A program made the translations under genes and the position numbers. A stretch of 22,025 nt of DNA, from assembly GCA_964648335.1 (NCBI GenBank), contig CAZYLZ010000016.1, positions 1-22,025 of the forward strand. Reading direction: 5' to 3'. The notes under the pieces are model-generated. The model searched no databases. It was not told where the DNA came from and worked only from the letters and a program-made list of their open reading frames with translations. Positions 20,732 to 22,025 of this stretch are shown one piece after another. The stretch is from CAZYLZ01 sp964648335 (GTDB taxonomy: Bacteria > Patescibacteriota > Minisyncoccia > Phycocordibacterales > UBA2100). The first letter of the stretch is position 1, and every line of letters begins with the position of its first letter.

Positions 20732-20737
20732 TATACT
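20732..20737 (+). promoter_or_regulatory. -10 box TATACT of the TraR/DksA gene
   Basis: TATACT lies 7 nt before the ATG at 20745, without a Shine-Dalgarno. This is again the leaderless arrangement. Confidence 0.55.
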
Positions 20738-20744
20738 TTTTGCC

Positions 20745-21098
20745 ATGACTACCGACACCACCATCTATAAGCAGCGTCTCGAGACTGAATTAGAAGAGAT
20801 TACCAAGACCTTAGGCGAGCATGGCCACCAGGTCGGCATCGGCGGAGAGTGGTCGGCATCCTCGGAAACCATGGAAACCGACGCGACCGACCCAAACAGC
20901 GTCGCCGACCAGATCGAGGAACTCGTCGGTAATGTGTCTATCGTGGGCGAGCTCAAAGGCCGCTTTAAGGCAATCCAGAGCGCTCTCGAAAAGATAGAGA
21001 AGGGGACCTATGGAAAATGCGAAGTAGGAGGCGAGGACATCCCAGCCGACCGCCTCGAGGCAAACCCATCAGCGGCGACCTGTATCGAACACGCGTAA
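20745..21098 (+). CDS. TraR/DksA-family protein with reduced zinc site
   Basis: 117 aa from the ATG at 20745, set by the -10 box 7 nt upstream; the frame is open to 20685. The N-terminal two-thirds is a coiled-coil (YKQRLETELEEITKTLGEHG, later VADQIEELVGNVSIVGELKGRFKAIQSALEKIEKGTYG). The C-terminus follows the DksA zinc-finger pattern, but the expected Cys-x2-Cys is Cys-x2-Gly (KCEVGGEDI) and the final Cys-x2-Cys is Cys-x2-His (TCIEHA). Only two of four Cys remain, with His as a possible third ligand. DksA-type proteins bind the RNA polymerase secondary channel; whether this one does is inference. It ends in a terminator shared with the converging 43-aa gene. Confidence 0.88.
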   Translation: MTTDTTIYKQRLETELEEITKTLGEHGHQVGIGGEWSASSETMETDATDPNSVADQIEELVGNVSIVGELKGRFKAIQSALEKIEKGTYGKCEVGGEDIPADRLEANPSAATCIEHA

Positions 21099-21113
21099 AT
21101 CATCTCAATAAAG

Positions 21114-21143
21114 AAACACCACAGAGCTCCGTCTGTGGTGTTT
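21114..21143. terminator. Bidirectional terminator between TraR/DksA gene and 43-aa gene
   Basis: AAACACCACAGA (21114-21125) pairs perfectly with 21132-21143 around a 6-nt loop. Confidence 0.88.
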
Positions 21144-21146
21144 TGA

Positions 21147-21278
21147 TTAGGGGAGTACCGAGAGTCGGAACACATGAGCGGAGTTGCCGTGCCCGATCTT
21201 CGCTCGCATCTCTTCGTCGTCACAGATGAGGTCGAGCACATGGGTATGCGCGTCGATAAGTTTGATTTGTTGCGTCAT
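21147..21278 (-). CDS. 43-aa protein with strong ribosome binding site, unknown
   Basis: A 43-aa ORF starting MTQQIKLIDAHTHVLDLICD and ending VFRLSVLP. AAGGAGG lies 5 nt before the ATG, and a terminator begins 3 nt past the stop, so it looks like a genuine short gene. The IDAHTHV segment resembles the first metal-binding strand (HxH) of amidohydrolase and TatD-type enzymes, but the rest of such a domain is absent. It might be a small protein in its own right or a remnant of a longer hydrolase. It lies 64 nt downstream of the right-edge TrmB regulator on the same strand and may be in its operon. Confidence 0.55.
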   Translation of the reverse strand: MTQQIKLIDAHTHVLDLICDDEEMRAKIGHGNSAHVFRLSVLP

Positions 21279-21342
21279 CACAGCCTCCTTATCGTTCAAT
21301 ACTTGCGTGAGAATGCAGAAAACACTGGTAAATATCAACTTT

Positions 21343-22025
21343 TCAGTAGGGGGTGGAAACGGACCACAGGTCGTCGAACATCGCTCGGAATATCTCATGG
21401 GTCTCTTTTGAAGTGACGAGCACCGCGGAAGCCTTTTCGAGGGAAGAGAAGACCGCGACCTTGTCGTCGAAGAGTATGAGCATGGAGTCGAATTTTCCAC
21501 GCATAACCTCTGGCATGAGCCGCGGATTGCGCTCGACAAGCTCATCTTTGGTGAGCGCACGGTCGCGCATGCCAGACTCCCACAGCGTTCGCGATGTTAT
21601 ACCGTAGTGCTTGCGCGCCTTGAGATACTTCTCGGCGTAGGCCGGGTCGTACTCTCGCAAGAAGTTCTGGTAGGGCGCGATGATGTCCCACTCTTTGCTC
21701 TTGCAGTAGAGTGCGATATCCATGACGCTCTTCATACCATCGATGCCTTTGTATTCGACGACGCCAGAATCGACTTTCTTCGAATTCCCCGTCGATACGG
21801 GAATCTGCGGGATGAGCTCGTCGAGCGCAGCCGATTTCCGCATGAGTGAATCTTTTTGTTCTTCTATGAGTCGCTTGAGCGCCGTCGGTGGTGCCATGGT
21901 AAACCGCAGCTTGCCATCGATACGTCGCTCGGCCACTAATCCCTTCTCGATAAGGGTTCCTATAGCGTGATACACGGTGGGTCGCTTCACCTTTGTCGCG
22001 GCCGCTATGTCTTGAATGGAAGGGG
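21343..22025 (-). CDS. TrmB-family transcriptional regulator, start beyond the right edge
   Basis: At least 227 aa; the frame runs off the window at 22025 without a start codon, so the GTG at 21990 is internal. The visible N-terminus has the winged helix-turn-helix (SIQDIAAATKVKRPTVYHAIGTLIEKGLVAERRIDGKLRF), then a charged helix and a sensor-type domain with VVEYKGIDGMKSVMDIALYCK that parallels TFEGQAGLKKIY in the regulator at 4967-5752. The two are probably paralogs. TrmB-type regulators respond to sugars in archaea; the ligand here is unknown. The 43-aa ORF follows on the same strand. Confidence 0.85.
   Translation of the reverse strand, partial: PSIQDIAAATKVKRPTVYHAIGTLIEKGLVAERRIDGKLRFTMAPPTALKRLIEEQKDSLMRKSAALDELIPQIPVSTGNSKKVDSGVVEYKGIDGMKSVMDIALYCKSKEWDIIAPYQNFLREYDPAYAEKYLKARKHYGITSRTLWESGMRDRALTKDELVERNPRLMPEVMRGKFDSMLILFDDKVAVFSSLEKASAVLVTSKETHEIFRAMFDDLWSVSTPY

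Overview
The window looks like a piece of a chromosome from a Candidate Phyla Radiation (Patescibacteria, Parcubacteria-like) bacterium with balanced GC content. This is an inference from gene content: small compact genes, a single Xer recombinase, HU, two TrmB-type regulators, a TraR/DksA protein with a reduced zinc site, an NYN-domain protein, PNPase next to a membrane protein of unknown function, and several proteins that resemble only CPR hypotheticals. There is no prophage, CRISPR array or insertion sequence.

Left part (1-5752): a promoter and ribosome binding site for a gene beyond the left edge; a MaoC-type hydratase; a gene-poor stretch; HU; a secreted tyrosine-rich low-complexity protein; tRNA-Gly(TCC) followed by copies of its own 3' end; a 51-aa zinc-ribbon protein; a membrane-anchored trypsin-like protease; an RlmI-type methyltransferase; and a TrmB-family regulator. 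Middle part (5753-9315): a cupin-like protein; trhO; a nested tRNA-Pro(TGG) locus; yraN; a cluster of parS-like palindromes; a cluster of DnaA-box-like 9-mers next to an AT-rich stretch; a triple hairpin array; tRNA-Gly(GCC) and tRNA-Arg(TCG). I read 7843-8408 as a likely chromosome origin plus centromere. Right part (9316-22025): cca, a small basic protein, exonuclease III, an ICMT-like membrane methyltransferase, a Xer-type recombinase, an unknown protein, rpsO, an NYN protein, an RBBP9-like hydrolase, pnp with an overlapping transmembrane-protein gene, a TraR/DksA protein, a 43-aa ORF and the 3' part of a second TrmB regulator.

Two themes link the genes. First, tRNA biology: four tRNAs, none with an encoded CCA, sit with cca, and trhO (which hydroxylates U34) lies just downstream of a tRNA-Pro whose anticodon starts with U34. 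Second, translation initiation: about ten genes have a -10 box ending 5-8 nt before the ATG and no Shine-Dalgarno, so they are probably leaderless, while about six others carry clear Shine-Dalgarno sequences. The start sites below were chosen using these two signal types.
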